Source: Flavobacterium sp. (GTDB lineage Bacteria > Bacteroidota > Bacteroidia > Flavobacteriales > Flavobacteriaceae). From it: a stretch of DNA of 64,000 nt. The stretch spans positions 186,001 through 250,000 of the forward strand of contig NZ_JAIXSL010000016.1 of assembly GCF_027484705.1 (NCBI RefSeq), written 5' to 3'. Shown here one piece after another: positions 33,639 to 42,395 of the stretch (position 1 is its first letter; each line of letters opens with the position of its first letter). The notes beneath the pieces were generated by a model. It did no database searches and was not told the DNA's origin. It worked only from the letters and a program-made list of their open reading frames with translations. Position numbers and translations under genes: made by a program.

Positions 33639-33646
33639 CAAAGATA
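33639..33646 (-). promoter_or_regulatory. Candidate promoter of the Pel-like operon
   Basis: On the minus strand TATCTTTG matches the -7 consensus TAnnTTTG exactly, and TTT stands where TTG is expected 19 bases further upstream. It leaves a 65-base leader before pelF. No terminator-like structure is obvious in that leader. Confidence 0.6.
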
Positions 33647-33825
33647 TTTTCTCTTTGTTTAATAAAAAAAAAAAACGCCTGAAATCAGTTGTAGACACTC
33701 ATAAAGTCGATAAAGTGCAACTTTTTAACCGATATCGGACGGGCAAAAAAAAATGTTAAAAAAAAGAAGTAAAGTACATCGATAAAATGATGTATTTCAT
33801 CGAGTTGAAAATAAATATGGGAATT

Positions 33826-35352
33826 CTAGAACAACTTTTCGCGGATCTTTTTTCCGATGAGTAAATTCAGTTTGAGTTTGTAATCTTCAATGAGCCATTC
33901 GCGGTAGTTTTTACTGCAATGACTCAGGCAACTTGCATAGCGTTTCATCCTCGATTCGATGTCTTCCTGCAGTTCTTTTGCGAGTTGTTTGGCCGTGTAT
34001 AAATCTTCCGAATTATCGACACACATATTCGCGTGTTGCTCGAGCGATCGCTCTATGACAATTTTAGATCTTAAGTTTTGGGCGATGGCTTGTTTGTGCG
34101 CTTCATCGACATCGAAAGTAACGACTTCGGTTTTTGCAAATTTGGCGCGTAATTCGGGCGGCATTTGATATTTAAAATGCAGTTCGATCTCGGCATCATC
34201 ACGCAAGTTCTCGAGGTAATATTCCGGTGATTTGAAGATGTGCTGCCAATCAACAGGTTCGTCCCAAAGGCCAAAACGTGCAGCATTATTACCTAAATCG
34301 ATAACGGTAAAAGTGTCTTTATTGTGTAGTTTTCTGGAACCACGTCCAATCATTTGAAAATAGAGTGTCAAGGACTTCGTGGCACGATTCAGAATAATAC
34401 TTTCTACAGTAGGTTCATCAAATCCGGTGGTTAGAATTCCTACTGAAGTTAATACTGCGTCTGGCGTGTGTTTAAACCAGGACAAAATGTCACGGCGGTC
34501 TTCAGGATTGCTCGTATTATCCAGGTGTCGGATTGGAATTCCAGCTTCTCTAAAAGTTTCATAGACATATAAAGAAGTATTGATTCCGTTGTTGAAAATC
34601 AGCGTCTTCTTCCCCATCGATTTTTCGGTGTAGGCATGAATCAGTTTCTCCTGCATCGCCAATTGTGAATACAAATCATCAGAAGATTTCACGGTATAAT
34701 CGCCATTGATTCCCACTTTTAAGGAAGTCAACCCAACATCATAACTATAAGTAATGGCTTTAGCCAAAAAACCTTTTTCAATTAGCGAAGAAATCGTGTC
34801 GCCTACTATAAGTTCGTTGTAGTTTTCATTCATCGGCAGCTTGATATTGGAACTCAACGGCGTTGCGGTAACGCCCAAAATAAACGAGTTCTTAAAGAAA
34901 CTCAACAACTTGCGAAATGAATTGTAATGCGCTTCATCAATAATCACCAAACCAATATTGTCTAAATGAAGTTTCTTATCGTTGATGCGGTTTTTGAGGG
35001 TTTCGACCATCGCCACAAAGCACGAATAATCGTTCTGGTCCGGCAATTCCTTGACTTTACTGTTGATGATTTTATTCTTGACATCGAAGCCTTTGAGCAT
35101 TTTTGAAGTCTGCTTGCAAAGCTCAATGCGGTGCGTGAGTACCAACACTTTTTTGTCGTGTTTGGATAAATAGCGGCGGACGATTTCAGAAAAAATAACG
35201 GTTTTTCCTCCGCCTGTCGGCAACTGATACAACAAATGATGGTTGTGCGGCGCATTGTCGAGGCGGTCAAAAATAGCATTGATATCGCCTTGCTGGTAGC
35301 TGTAAAGCTCCTTTTTGTCTTCGATTTCGATATCAGATTCCTTTTCGGACAT
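33826..35352 (-). CDS. DEAD/DEAH-box helicase (superfamily 2)
   Basis: A 508-residue protein with the SF2 helicase core. Walker A is LPTGGGKTVIFSE (about residues 45-57), the DEAH box is VIIDEAHYNS, motif III is GVTATPLS, and motif VI is QMIGRGSRK. The C-terminal 120 residues are charged and helical without a known domain. The order matches bacterial RecQ/RAD25-like DNA translocases annotated simply as DEAD/DEAH-box proteins. No nuclease or restriction genes are adjacent, so this is probably a repair or RNA-processing helicase rather than part of a defence locus. The -7-like box TACTTTTG at 35373-35380 lies 20 bases before the start. Confidence 0.85.
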   Translation of the reverse strand: MSEKESDIEIEDKKELYSYQQGDINAIFDRLDNAPHNHHLLYQLPTGGGKTVIFSEIVRRYLSKHDKKVLVLTHRIELCKQTSKMLKGFDVKNKIINSKVKELPDQNDYSCFVAMVETLKNRINDKKLHLDNIGLVIIDEAHYNSFRKLLSFFKNSFILGVTATPLSSNIKLPMNENYNELIVGDTISSLIEKGFLAKAITYSYDVGLTSLKVGINGDYTVKSSDDLYSQLAMQEKLIHAYTEKSMGKKTLIFNNGINTSLYVYETFREAGIPIRHLDNTSNPEDRRDILSWFKHTPDAVLTSVGILTTGFDEPTVESIILNRATKSLTLYFQMIGRGSRKLHNKDTFTVIDLGNNAARFGLWDEPVDWQHIFKSPEYYLENLRDDAEIELHFKYQMPPELRAKFAKTEVVTFDVDEAHKQAIAQNLRSKIVIERSLEQHANMCVDNSEDLYTAKQLAKELQEDIESRMKRYASCLSHCSKNYREWLIEDYKLKLNLLIGKKIREKLF

Positions 35353-35372
35353 ATTGCTTTTTTTGAATTTTG

Positions 35373-35380
35373 CAAAAGTA
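35373..35380 (-). promoter_or_regulatory. Candidate -7 promoter box for the helicase gene
   Basis: TACTTTTG on the minus strand matches TAnnTTTG and lies 20 bases before the helicase start, implying a very short leader. No TTG is seen at -33. Confidence 0.45.
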
Positions 35381-35417
35381 CGCCTAAAAAAGAGTTATCC
35401 GTTCATTTTTGAAAAAT

Positions 35418-35933
35418 TTAATATTCGAGCCGGTCAGCAATATTGATGAATTCAAACTTATTGCTCCAATCCTGACGGATCACTTCCTGCTTGATGGCAT
35501 TGACGCGACTTTCAAATTCGGCGTGAATTCCTTTCTCGATGATGAATTTAATGGCCTGATCGAACGCAGTCAACAGGCTTTTGAAGAACGATTCGTAAAC
35601 GACATTTCTTTTGGACGAATACTTCTGAGCAACTTCAATCGCATAGAACATAAGGTCGGCGATTATAAAATCATCGACACCTAAAATCATAAAATGCTTG
35701 ATGAATTTCTGAGCAATCGAACGACGCAACTTAGGGCGTTTGCGTTTTACAGGAAAATATTCATTCGAAATTTTCATTTTCGCATCGTTGACCAACAGCT
35801 CTTCTTTCGGATTGAACACAAAATCGAAATAGGTTTTCACCGGAACAAACTTCTCGTATAAAGCCACGATTTGCTCTTCCAAAGCTTCTTTTGGTAGTTG
35901 GGTAAGGTATTTTTTTAATTCCCGTTTGCTCAT
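35418..35933 (-). CDS. DUF6155-like protein
   Basis: A 171-residue, charged, mainly helical cytoplasmic protein starting MSKRELKKYLTQLPKE. It resembles the DUF6155 family of Bacteroidota, whose function is unknown. No catalytic motif or membrane segment is visible. A -7 promoter box ends 5 bases before the ATG, so its message may begin at or next to the start codon. It stands alone between the helicase gene (same strand, 65 bases) and a divergent small membrane protein gene. Confidence 0.65.
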   Translation of the reverse strand: MSKRELKKYLTQLPKEALEEQIVALYEKFVPVKTYFDFVFNPKEELLVNDAKMKISNEYFPVKRKRPKLRRSIAQKFIKHFMILGVDDFIIADLMFYAIEVAQKYSSKRNVVYESFFKSLLTAFDQAIKFIIEKGIHAEFESRVNAIKQEVIRQDWSNKFEFINIADRLEY

Positions 35934-35938
35934 GACAA

Positions 35939-35946
35939 CAAAAGTA
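35939..35946 (-). promoter_or_regulatory. -7 box abutting the DUF6155 start (possible leaderless transcript)
   Basis: TACTTTTG on the minus strand fits TAnnTTTG and ends 5 bases from the ATG at 35933, so transcription would begin about at the start codon. No TTG was seen at -33, so confidence is limited. Confidence 0.4.
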
Positions 35947-35980
35947 ATTTAGTTTTTGGATAATAATCAATCGGATTCGC

Positions 35981-35988
35981 TAATTTTG
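35981..35988 (+). promoter_or_regulatory. Candidate promoter for the DUF3817/MscS operon
   Basis: TAATTTTG fits the -7 consensus. A TTG at 35956-35958 is 22 bases upstream, slightly longer than usual. It leaves about 35 bases before the first start codon at 36027. Confidence 0.5.
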
Positions 35989-36026
35989 CGGCACAACAGT
36001 CAAATCAAATTTAAAACACACAAAAC

Positions 36027-36305
36027 ATGATCAAATTTTTCAAAACCATAGCCCTTTTAGAAGGAATCTCCTTACTCCTATTGTTGTTTTTTGCTATGCC
36101 GATGAAATATATTTTTGAACTTCCGATCTATGTCAGAATCATCGGAATGGCGCATGGATTGTTGTTTATAACCTATATTGTATTGGCCATCATGAACAAA
36201 ATCGAAGAACAATGGGACAATAAAAAATTCGTTTTGATTTGTGTGGCTTCGGTAGTTCCTTTCGGCACCTTCTACATTGAGAAAAAGTATTTCAAAAATG
36301 CATAA
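36027..36305 (+). CDS. DUF3817 membrane protein
   Basis: A 92-residue protein with three hydrophobic helices and the DUF3817 pattern (KTIALLEGISLLLLLF, MKYIFELPIYVRIIGMAHG, ending in FYIEKKYFK). The family (YdzA-like) is of unknown function and is widespread in Bacteroidota and Firmicutes. The end overlaps the mechanosensitive channel gene by 8 bases, so the two are translationally coupled; a link to the envelope or osmotic stress is possible. Confidence 0.8.
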   Translation: MIKFFKTIALLEGISLLLLLFFAMPMKYIFELPIYVRIIGMAHGLLFITYIVLAIMNKIEEQWDNKKFVLICVASVVPFGTFYIEKKYFKNA

Positions 36306-37554
36306 AACACTCGAATATATATATGGCTGGTGTTATCCTTTGTTCCGAAAATGGAGCATTGGTGACACGATTGCGGCCTATTCGAGCTTACTGATCAATG
36401 TTGCAATACTGAGTTTTCTGACTTATGTCATTTACATGATTTTCCGATTTTTTTTGGTAACAGTAATGGCCGTAGCGGCTAAAAAAACCAGAACGAAATT
36501 CGATGATTTGCTGATTTCCAATAAAACAGCAAAATATATTTCTCATTTGATTCCGTTGCTTTTTATCTACAAATCGGTTCCGGTGATTCTCAATGACTAT
36601 GTGTATTGGGAAACGGTTTTCGGTAAGCTTGTCGGCGTTTATATCATTCTGTTGATTTTATGGATTGTCCGTACCATCTTCAATGCGCTACGCGATTACC
36701 TCAAAATGAAACCCGAATACAGCGACAAACCGATAGACAGTTATATCCAGGTTATCATGCTGATTCTTTGGATGATTGGAGTTGCCGTGATTATTTCGGA
36801 AGTGTTTGATGTCAAAGCCAATACGATGTTAGCCACATTGGGAGCCGTTTCCGCGATTATACTTTTGATTTTTCGCGATACACTTTTAGGTTTCGTGGCG
36901 AGCGTTCAGGTTTCGTTAAATGATATGGTTCGGATTGGTGACTGGATTACCTTTGATAAGTTTGGTGCAGACGGTGATGTCATTGAAATCAATCTCGCCA
37001 CAGTGAAAGTCCGCAATTTCGACAATACGACCACGACGATTCCTACTTACAGTTTGATATCAGATTCGTTTCGAAACTGGCGCGGCATGCTCAATTCCGA
37101 TGGGCGAAGAATCAAAAGGCATCTGTTGATCCGGGCGAAAAGCATCCGTTTTCTGAATGCAGAAGAACTGCAGAAAATGAAACAGATTCAACTCATCAGC
37201 GATTATATCGACAGCCGCCAAAAGGAAATCGATCAATACAATGACATGCACGAAATCGATAAGTCGTTGCCACTTAACGGACGGAACCTGACCAACTTCG
37301 GATTGTACCGAAAGTACATTACAAGTTATCTCGAAAACTATCCTAGTTTAAATAAAGATATGATATTGCTTTGCAGACAATTACAACCGACAGCTCAAGG
37401 CATTCCTTTAGAAATTTACACCTTTACAAAAGACAAGAAATTCGAGAATTACGAATACATCATGGCTGATATATTTGACCACATCATCGCAGCCATTGGC
37501 TTTTTCGATCTGGAAATTTTTGAATTGTCTACAGGAAAAGAAATCCAACAATAA
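36298..37554 (+). CDS. MscS-family mechanosensitive channel (YbdG/MscM-like)
   Basis: I start the 418-residue protein at the ATG at 36298 (MHKTLEYIYG). An in-frame ATG 7 codons upstream lies deeper in the preceding gene and adds only MRKSISK. Four to five membrane segments (about residues 20-190) lead into the MscS pore helix (MLATLGAVSAIILLIFRDTLLGF) and the beta domain (VRIGDWITFDKFGADGDVIEINLATVKVRNFDNT). The C-terminal domain is long, as in E. coli YbdG. Such channels release solutes on hypo-osmotic shock. The gene converges with a thioesterase gene only 1 base away. Confidence 0.88.
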   Translation: MHKTLEYIYGWCYPLFRKWSIGDTIAAYSSLLINVAILSFLTYVIYMIFRFFLVTVMAVAAKKTRTKFDDLLISNKTAKYISHLIPLLFIYKSVPVILNDYVYWETVFGKLVGVYIILLILWIVRTIFNALRDYLKMKPEYSDKPIDSYIQVIMLILWMIGVAVIISEVFDVKANTMLATLGAVSAIILLIFRDTLLGFVASVQVSLNDMVRIGDWITFDKFGADGDVIEINLATVKVRNFDNTTTTIPTYSLISDSFRNWRGMLNSDGRRIKRHLLIRAKSIRFLNAEELQKMKQIQLISDYIDSRQKEIDQYNDMHEIDKSLPLNGRNLTNFGLYRKYITSYLENYPSLNKDMILLCRQLQPTAQGIPLEIYTFTKDKKFENYEYIMADIFDHIIAAIGFFDLEIFELSTGKEIQQ

Positions 37555-37555
37555 C

Positions 37556-37945
37556 TCAGGTCTTAAAACGGTCGTTGATAAACTCTACTTTCGTTTTTCC
37601 GTGCGGTTGCGGTTTACCATTGATGTCAAGGCTAACCATCGTAATCGAATCGATTGTAATAATGGTTTCACGTGTCATGATGTTGCGGGCTTCACAGCGA
37701 ACTGTCAATGAAGTATGTCCGAATTTCACGACATCAATACCAATTTCAACGATATCACCCTGTTTTGCTGAACTCCTGAAATTGATTTCCGACATGTGTT
37801 TGGTCACGATTCGGAAATTTTCAAGTTGAATGATGGAATAAAGTGCCACTTCCTCGTCAATCCAAGCTAATAATTTTCCGCCGAATAAAGTGCTGTTTGG
37901 GTTTAAATCTTCGGGCTTAACCCATTTTCTGGTATGAAATCGCAT
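37556..37945 (-). CDS. Acyl-CoA thioesterase (hot-dog, YciA-like)
   Basis: A 129-residue hot-dog protein with the acyl-CoA thioesterase pattern: NPNSTLFGGKLLAWIDE (residues of about 16-32, containing the catalytic Asp) followed by SEINFRSSAKQGDIVEIG. It hydrolyses acyl-CoA to free acid and CoA, with preferences that vary in this family. It follows the NUDIX gene by 4 bases on the same strand, forming a two-gene unit. Confidence 0.88.
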   Translation of the reverse strand: MRFHTRKWVKPEDLNPNSTLFGGKLLAWIDEEVALYSIIQLENFRIVTKHMSEINFRSSAKQGDIVEIGIDVVKFGHTSLTVRCEARNIMTRETIITIDSITMVSLDINGKPQPHGKTKVEFINDRFKT

Positions 37946-37949
37946 CGTG

Positions 37950-38363
37950 TTAGATTTTTGTCAGCGCTAAATTAATGATTTCCAAATGATCGAAAGCCAT
38001 TTCAGGCAATTCATTCACTGAAAACCATCGGACTGCTTTGGCATCGTCAGCAGCAACAGCTTCGGTTTCTTTAGATACAAACCCAAAATAGGCGATGGAA
38101 ATCACATGGCCTCGAGGATCGCGAAAAGGTTTTCCAAACGCACCTAGTTGTTGCAAGTCATGAATCGTTATATTGGTTTCTTCTTGCAATTCTCTTTTGG
38201 CCGCATCCACAAGATTTTCATGCTGTTCTACAAAGCCTCCAGGTAAAGCCCAACAGTTTTTAAAGGGCTCGTTCTTTCTTTCAATCAGCAGCAGATAATT
38301 GATACTTTCAATCGCTTTAAAAAGCAGTACATCAACAGTAACGAAAGCAGTTGGAACTCGCAT
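37950..38363 (-). CDS. NUDIX hydrolase
   Basis: A 137-residue protein with a complete Nudix box GFVEQHENLVDAAKRELQEE (GX5EX7REUXEE pattern; about residues 43-62). The N-terminal AFVTVDVLLF strand is typical of ADP-ribose or NUDT-like subgroups, but the substrate cannot be told. It is encoded upstream of the thioesterase, divergently from the OmpA-like gene. Confidence 0.88.
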   Translation of the reverse strand: MRVPTAFVTVDVLLFKAIESINYLLLIERKNEPFKNCWALPGGFVEQHENLVDAAKRELQEETNITIHDLQQLGAFGKPFRDPRGHVISIAYFGFVSKETEAVAADDAKAVRWFSVNELPEMAFDHLEIINLALTKI

Positions 38364-38430
38364 GATACAAATGTTTAAGCCTTAAATAAATTTCATTAAA
38401 AGTAAAAATAGTATTTATTATTTATAAAGA

Positions 38431-38460
38431 TTGAATTTTAAAAGTAAACTACTATATTTG
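38431..38460 (+). promoter_or_regulatory. Consensus Bacteroidota promoter for the OmpA-like gene
   Basis: TTG at 38431-38433 is followed by exactly 19 bases and then TATATTTG at 38453-38460. This is the full consensus for the primary sigma factor of Bacteroidota, and the best such match I saw in the window. It gives a leader of about 45 bases. Confidence 0.8.
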
Positions 38461-38508
38461 CAAATTATATGTTAAAACTGACTATTAGACGTTAATAATT
38501 ATAAAACT

Positions 38509-39855
38509 ATGAAACACTGTTTACTACTGTTATCCCTTACTTTATTGACGGTTAACTTTGGATATGCTCAGGAAGATATCAAAGACGCAAAAGATACCGG
38601 TGAAAGGAAAGATTACAATAAATGGACTATCGAATTAACGGCTGGACAAAGTAAAGGTACAAAGCCATTTACCGTAGGCTATTATTCAAGTAACCCTGAC
38701 AAACTATTTGGTTCTGTTAAATTCAATACTTTCAGTCTCGGTGTGCGTTATATGTTTAGTGCAAAATTTGGTTTGAAAGCAGATATAAGTTCAGATTTAT
38801 TTACCAACAATAAAAATACAGACAGTAAGGATTTTAAATTGCAGCAATACCGATTCGGTTTACAAGGCGTTGTCAATGCATCCCGTTTGTTCAACATCCA
38901 ACAAGAGCTCGGAAGATTAAGTATTTTGATTCACGCTGGTTTACAAGCGGCAAGAGCTACTCCTAAATACAAACCGGACGAAGGCGTTCCAGGATATTTC
39001 TATAACAAATCTGAATTAAACCTGGGAGTAATGTTTGGTATTTCCCCTGAAGTTAGGGTTTCTAAGAAATTCTCTATCATCGGTGATTTCAGTACACTTT
39101 CCAATTTCAGACAGCATTTTACCTGGGACGGACGTGTGTCTGACAAGGCCAATAACTTGTCAGGTCAGATGATCATGAGTACATTGGGTCTTACTTATTC
39201 CTTTGGTAATGACAACATTCATGGTGATTGGGCAATCATTGACGAAGGTAAGCTTAAAGAAATTGAAGCACTTGACAAAAGAATTGGTGATCTTGAAAGT
39301 ATGTTGAACGATACTGATAAAGATGGCGTTCCAGATTATCTTGACGTAGAGAACAATTCTATCGCAGGAGTTGCTGTTGATACTAAAGGAAGAATGGTCG
39401 ACATCAACAAAAACGGAATTCCTGATGAATTGGAGAAATTTATGGCCAACACGTATGTTGACAAATCCAACATTAAAGAAACCCTCGAAACTGCCAATGC
39501 CGACATGATCAAACGATTGATTAATGAAGGTTATGTAACGACTTATTTCGATTCTGGCAAAACAGTACCAACGAATGTTTCGACCGAAGGCATCGACTTC
39601 ATTCGAACTTACCTCAAAAACAATCCAAACGCTTCTGTCGATATCGTTGGACATGCTGACGAAATTGGCAAATCGGCTTACAATGATAAGTTAGCAGCAT
39701 CAAGAGCGAATACGGTAAAAAATACTTTAATGAAAGCCGGTATTCCTGAATCCCGTCTGAATATCATCAGCGAGGGTGAAGATGCATCAGTGGCTGTTGA
39801 CTCTAAAGATGCAAGAAGACTCGTAAGAAGAGTAACGTTTAAAGTGAAAGACTAA
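38509..39855 (+). CDS. OmpA-family outer-membrane protein
   Basis: A 448-residue protein with a signal peptide (MKHCLLLLSLTLLTVNFGYAQ). An eight-strand-type beta-barrel N-terminal half (residues of about 30-235) comes next. A short thrombospondin type-3-like calcium segment follows (DTDKDGVPDYLDVENN, about 265-280, then DINKNGIPDELE). A C-terminal OmpA peptidoglycan-binding domain closes it (YFDSGKTVPTN, VDIVGHADEIGKSAYNDKLAASRA, LRRVTFKV-like end). It links the outer membrane to the cell wall and is usually highly expressed, which fits its consensus promoter and strong terminator. It is a single-gene unit. Confidence 0.9.
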   Translation: MKHCLLLLSLTLLTVNFGYAQEDIKDAKDTGERKDYNKWTIELTAGQSKGTKPFTVGYYSSNPDKLFGSVKFNTFSLGVRYMFSAKFGLKADISSDLFTNNKNTDSKDFKLQQYRFGLQGVVNASRLFNIQQELGRLSILIHAGLQAARATPKYKPDEGVPGYFYNKSELNLGVMFGISPEVRVSKKFSIIGDFSTLSNFRQHFTWDGRVSDKANNLSGQMIMSTLGLTYSFGNDNIHGDWAIIDEGKLKEIEALDKRIGDLESMLNDTDKDGVPDYLDVENNSIAGVAVDTKGRMVDINKNGIPDELEKFMANTYVDKSNIKETLETANADMIKRLINEGYVTTYFDSGKTVPTNVSTEGIDFIRTYLKNNPNASVDIVGHADEIGKSAYNDKLAASRANTVKNTLMKAGIPESRLNIISEGEDASVAVDSKDARRLVRRVTFKVKD

Positions 39856-39880
39856 TTAACAATTCATTCTTGATAAATAA

Positions 39881-39913
39881 AAAAAACCTCTGTATTGTTG
39901 CAGAGGTTTTTTT
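39881..39913 (+). terminator. Intrinsic terminator after the OmpA-like gene
   Basis: CCTCTG (39887-39892) pairs with CAGAGG (39901-39906) across an 8-base loop, extended by the flanking A and T runs. It has a long T stretch on the right. Confidence 0.85.
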
Positions 39914-39930
39914 ATAACTTTAAAATAAAA

Positions 39931-40338
39931 ATGGAAACCCGCGATACTTTTATTACGAGCTTAAGAGGAACAACCATCGGATCAGTAAGTGAATCTTCAT
40001 CCTCTGACGAAAAATTCCAGAACCAAACCCTGCGCCCCATCCTGAAACTGCAAAACGATTTGTTCGTCGAAGTTTTCAAAAACCATATCAGCAAACACAA
40101 AAACGACTTTTATCACTATTCCGTAGCAAAGAAATTGCAGTTCATTGAGAATACGATTCAGAAAGACATCAAATTCAGAAATGCGCTGAAAGGAATTGTC
40201 ATAGGATTGTTTACCATTGACGAATATGCTACTTATATATTGAATTCATCCTCGCTCAACAAACGTATGATGAACATGCTGATTGAGCGTCTCAAGAGCC
40301 AAGTGTTACTTTTTGAGGCTATTGATACCGCTTCTTAA
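39931..40338 (+). CDS. Conserved flavobacterial protein of unknown function
   Basis: A 135-residue protein starting METRDTFITSLRG. An in-frame ATG 12 codons upstream lies inside the terminator hairpin and is unlikely to be used. The sequence is mainly helical and charged (LRPILKLQNDLFVEVFKNHI, HYSVAKKLQFIEN). I recall close relatives in Flavobacterium that are auto-named 'glyoxalase', but I see none of the metal ligands of the glyoxalase fold here, so I treat the function as unknown. It is only 18 bases after the terminator and may depend on read-through or a promoter I cannot see. Confidence 0.6.
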   Translation: METRDTFITSLRGTTIGSVSESSSSDEKFQNQTLRPILKLQNDLFVEVFKNHISKHKNDFYHYSVAKKLQFIENTIQKDIKFRNALKGIVIGLFTIDEYATYILNSSSLNKRMMNMLIERLKSQVLLFEAIDTAS

Positions 40339-40552
40339 ACCTTTCGCTTCACCTATAGCGATTTTACTTCAGCTACATTTTAAGGTTTACATAAAACCGA
40401 TTGGTCATATAAACTGTTTTTTACTGTTTTCTTAATTTATTCAGACTATATTAAGTATTCTCGTAATTGTTTGAGAAAATCACGCCAACAGGCGTATTTA
40501 TTGAATATTTTTATTATACTTGTTTTTATAAAAGTAGCTCAGTTATCCACCG

Positions 40553-40560
40553 TAATTTTG
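40553..40560 (+). promoter_or_regulatory. Candidate -7 promoter box for the amidoligase operon
   Basis: TAATTTTG matches TAnnTTTG and lies 37 bases before the esterase start at 40598. No TTG is present at the usual -33 spacing. The rest of the 259-base gap (40339-40597) is AT-rich, with one small GC hairpin (ACGCC/GGCGT at 40482-40495). Confidence 0.45.
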
Positions 40561-40597
40561 ACATTAACACAGGAGAAAAATACATAAAGGCCCATCT

Positions 40598-41311
40598 ATG
40601 AAAGAAGAATACTTCAAATGGTACTCACCGAATCTTAGCCGTGAAATTGAAATGCTTGTTTTTGGTCATTCGGGTTATCCGGTGATTCTTTTCCCGACCT
40701 CCATGGGAAGTTATCACGAAAATAAAGATCAGGGTTTAATTGAATCAGCGCGCTGGTATATCGAGCAAGGTTTGATTCAGATATTTTGCCCAGCCAGCAT
40801 TGATAAAGACAGTTTCTACAATAAAAATATACATCCTTACCACCGTATCCAGAACCACGTTTGGTACGACAAAATGATCTGCCACGAAATTGTGGAGCGC
40901 GTTAAGAACAACACTTATTCAGGAAAAGTAGCCGTAGCCGGTTGCAGTTTCGGCGGTTATCATGCCGCCAATTTTGCGTTTCGCCATCCGGGTTATGTGA
41001 GCCATATGTTTTCGATGAGCGGCGCCTTCGATATCAAAAGTTTTATGGACGGTTATCATGACGACAACGTGTTTTATAATAGCCCTGAAGATTACCTGCA
41101 CGGGCTCAACGACCACGAATTATGGAATATGGACATTATCCTCGGAACTTCCAATTGGGATATTTGTCTCGATTCGAATCTCAAGCTGAGCCGAGTATTA
41201 GCACAACGCGACATTCCGCATTGGCTCGACATCCGTCAGGATCAGCAACACGATTGGCCGGTTTGGCGTCAGATGTTTCCGCATTATTTATCAAGAATCA
41301 AATTTTTCTAA
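40598..41311 (+). CDS. Esterase D-like alpha/beta hydrolase
   Basis: A 237-residue alpha/beta hydrolase of the esterase family. The nucleophile elbow is VAGCSFGGYHAANF, with the serine after Cys. The strand before it and the late His in QQHDWPVW fit the catalytic triad. No signal peptide, so cytoplasmic. It is the first gene of the plus-strand operon with two ATP-grasp-type enzymes, a GCS2 ligase and an amidotransferase, and is 12 bases from the ATP-grasp gene. It may cleave or transfer an ester or peptide made by the ligases; the substrate is unknown. Confidence 0.82.
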   Translation: MKEEYFKWYSPNLSREIEMLVFGHSGYPVILFPTSMGSYHENKDQGLIESARWYIEQGLIQIFCPASIDKDSFYNKNIHPYHRIQNHVWYDKMICHEIVERVKNNTYSGKVAVAGCSFGGYHAANFAFRHPGYVSHMFSMSGAFDIKSFMDGYHDDNVFYNSPEDYLHGLNDHELWNMDIILGTSNWDICLDSNLKLSRVLAQRDIPHWLDIRQDQQHDWPVWRQMFPHYLSRIKFF

Positions 41312-41323
41312 AATAATAACGAT

Positions 41324-42271
41324 ATGAAAAAAATAGGAATATTATTCGGAATGGAAGACACTTTCCCCGCAGCTTTTATTGAAAGGGTCAATGCCAAAAA
41401 GGAAAAAGATATTATCGCCGAAGCCGTCTCGATTGATAAAGTGATGCAAAATAAAGGCGGTGAATATGCCGTCATCATCGACAGGATTTCTCAGGATGTT
41501 CCGTTCTATCGCGCTTATCTTAAAAATGCTGCGCTGACCGGAACCAATGTGATCAACAATCCATTTTGGTGGAGCGCTGATGACAAGTTCTTCAACAATT
41601 GCCTCGCCGATACTTTGGGCGTTCCGTTGCCGAAAACGGTAATCCTGCCTTCTGCGGAGCATCCGACCGATACGACTTCAAAATCATTCCGCAATTTGAA
41701 ATATCCGATGGATTGGGACGGTATTTTCGACTACGTAGGTTTTCCTGCTTATATGAAACCTTATGCTGGCGGCGGTTGGAAAAATGTTTACCGTCTTGAA
41801 AACAAAGAGGAATTCTGGGAAAAACACCGCGAAACTGGACAACTTGTAATGTTACTACAGGAAGAAATCGTATTCACCGAATATTTCCGTGTGTATTGTC
41901 TGGGCGGAAAAGACGTCCATATTATGCAGTACGAGCCAAGAAACCCGCACCATTTGCGCTATGTGATTGACGGCCCACCGGTGGATAAAAAACTCTTGGC
42001 GACTGTAAAAGATTATACGCTGCGCCTTTGTAAAGGTTTAGGTTACGATTTTAATACCGTGGAATTCGCCGTTCGTGACGGTATACCCTACGCGATTGAT
42101 TTCGGAAACCCTGCGCCAGATGCTGAATTGACTTCAGTCGGAGCAGACAATTTCGAATGGGTCGTAGAAGCCGCCGCCAAAATGGCCATAGCCGCTGCGA
42201 AGAAACAGAAACCGGGTAAGATGAATCTAACTTGGGGAACGTTTATAAAAGACGCAGCCGCTGCAAAATAA
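41324..42271 (+). CDS. ATP-grasp ligase (RimK-like)
   Basis: A 315-residue ATP-grasp enzyme. The central loop is GFPAYMKPYAGGGWKNVYR (residues of about 144-162), which contacts ATP. The metal-binding end is TVEFAVRDGIPYAIDFGNPA, with the Glu/Asp/Asn positions present. These enzymes join a carboxylate to an amine via an acyl-phosphate. In this neighbourhood a peptide-like or amide product is expected, since the next genes encode GCS2 and amidotransferase enzymes. A palindromic repeat region of 213 bases separates it from the GCS2 gene. Confidence 0.8.
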   Translation: MKKIGILFGMEDTFPAAFIERVNAKKEKDIIAEAVSIDKVMQNKGGEYAVIIDRISQDVPFYRAYLKNAALTGTNVINNPFWWSADDKFFNNCLADTLGVPLPKTVILPSAEHPTDTTSKSFRNLKYPMDWDGIFDYVGFPAYMKPYAGGGWKNVYRLENKEEFWEKHRETGQLVMLLQEEIVFTEYFRVYCLGGKDVHIMQYEPRNPHHLRYVIDGPPVDKKLLATVKDYTLRLCKGLGYDFNTVEFAVRDGIPYAIDFGNPAPDAELTSVGADNFEWVVEAAAKMAIAAAKKQKPGKMNLTWGTFIKDAAAAK

Positions 42272-42324
42272 AAATGTGATTTAGATTGAATAGCTCTAGC
42301 CCCGATAATTTGATATTAAGAGGA

Positions 42325-42343
42325 GAATGTCCAGTGGACATTC
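42325..42343. repeat. Short perfect palindrome
   Basis: GAATGTCCA and TGGACATTC face each other around a single G. The repeat lies in the gap downstream of the ATP-grasp gene and is followed by a T/A-rich run, so it may act as a weak terminator. Similar GTCCA palindromes are, to my memory, scattered in flavobacterial intergenic DNA. Confidence 0.5.
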
Positions 42344-42395
42344 GGTTTTAAAAAAGCTCATGTTAAGGATAAAGTTAAAATTTTAGGACAGAGTT

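Noticed and set aside
33574..33825. Possible missing pelD/pelE genes or a riboswitch before pelF
   Set aside because: The 252 bases are A/T runs with one promoter box and no coding frame or conserved RNA fold that I can see.
33826..35352. Helicase as part of a defence or restriction system
   Set aside because: The neighbours are a DUF6155 gene and the Pel-like operon; no nuclease, methylase or other defence gene accompanies it.
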